From NCBI GenBank assembly GCA_022008415.1, contig JAIRBC010000023.1:18387-82386 (forward strand): a DNA stretch of 64,000 nt, given 5' to 3'. The notes beneath the pieces are model-generated. The model saw only the letters and a list, made by a program, of their open reading frames with translations. It was not told where the DNA came from and did not search any database. This document shows positions 63,875 to 64,000 of this stretch, piece after piece (the first letter of the stretch is position 1; each line of letters opens with the position of its first letter). The stretch is from Cerina litoralis. Its GTDB lineage: Bacteria; Bacteroidota; Bacteroidia; Flavobacteriales; Flavobacteriaceae. The position numbers were made by a program, and so were the translations under genes.

Positions 63875-64000
63875 ATGGATTTAAATTCCATAACGGCCCG
63901 CCAAGTTCATTCTGGCAGGCCAGCCCGAAGGTTTCATTCTGGCAGGCCAGCCCGAAGGTTTCATTCTGGCAGGCCAGCCCGAAGGTTTCATTCTGGCAGG
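63875..64000 (+). CDS. Partial open frame entering a tandem repeat
   Basis: An ATG-initiated frame starts MDLNSITARQ and then runs into the 27-bp repeat, reading HSGRPARRF in each unit up to the window edge. The first ten codons look like a normal gene start and have a promoter-like element at a suitable distance. The repeat part may be an insertion into, or an expansion in, that gene. No family can be recognised from so short a segment. Confidence 0.35.
   Translation, partial: MDLNSITARQVHSGRPARRFHSGRPARRFHSGRPARRFHSGR
63906..64000. repeat. 27-bp tandem repeat, at least 3.5 copies
   Basis: Units start at 63906, 63933, 63960 and 63987 and begin TTCATTCTGGCAGG; the copies visible are identical. 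The array continues beyond the window. Because 27 is a multiple of three, frames stay open on both strands. The unit contains the near-palindromic CTGGCAGGCCAG and the string CCAGCCCGA, also found in the REP-like element at 16082-16185. Confidence 0.9.

Noticed and set aside
63906..64000. CRISPR array
   Set aside because: The 27-bp units follow each other without spacers and no cas genes are near, so this is a simple tandem repeat.

Overview
The window is a chromosomal segment of a Bacteroidota bacterium, almost certainly a member of the Flavobacteriaceae. The evidence is a set of lineage-typical genes (a BatA-type membrane protein, a dihydroorotase homologue without metal ligands, DUF6146- and DUF6787-like proteins, a short CarB), the near absence of purine-rich Shine-Dalgarno sequences, and several upstream regions carrying the Bacteroidota -7 element TAnnTTTG. 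Base composition is moderate and fairly even. I see no rRNA, tRNA, prophage, CRISPR array or intact insertion sequence. About 52 protein genes are supported.

Positions 1-13,000 hold housekeeping and envelope genes: the 3' part of an acyl-CoA reductase, serC and a short serA, a DUF937 protein, two small conserved proteins ahead of a TonB-dependent receptor, and a sterol desaturase-like membrane enzyme. A minus-strand run follows: a small membrane protein, a methyltransferase, a sulfite oxidase and its monohaem cytochrome. GTP cyclohydrolase I and a LolD-like ATPase come next. Positions 13,000-31,300 contain two related secreted M1 metallopeptidases, a TIGR02757 protein, an SGNH hydrolase, an unclassified secreted barrel-like protein, a GNAT/BKACE pair with overlapping reading frames, a compact GH20-like enzyme, a family 2 glycosyltransferase, BatA, the pseudo-dihydroorotase, a small membrane protein and an SLC13-type transporter.

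Positions 31,300-50,900 carry an acyl-CoA ligase, carB, rpmH with a clear promoter and terminator, a DUF6263-like/TPR pair, cardiolipin synthase next to a lytic transglycosylase, an alpha/beta hydrolase, mtaB, recN, a GH2 beta-galactosidase, a DUF2911 protein and a propeller-like secreted protein. A gene-free stretch of about 690 bp with several hairpins separates this from a same-strand group: photolyase, YjdJ-like GNAT, YjdI-like 4Fe-4S protein, TMEM175-type channel and Crp/Fnr regulator.

The clearest functional system lies at 54,833-58,220: a cobalamin riboswitch, a BtuB-type TonB-dependent receptor, and a lipoprotein with YncE-like repeats and an acidic surface-export signal, which looks like the flavobacterial counterpart of Bacteroides BtuG. 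The window ends with a sensor kinase, an AraC regulator, ybaB, threonine aldolase, a DUF1684 lipoprotein and a 27-bp tandem repeat that runs off the edge inside a new open frame. Several intergenic regions contain short-word, dyad-rich tracts and small GC-rich hairpins that the genes do not explain.
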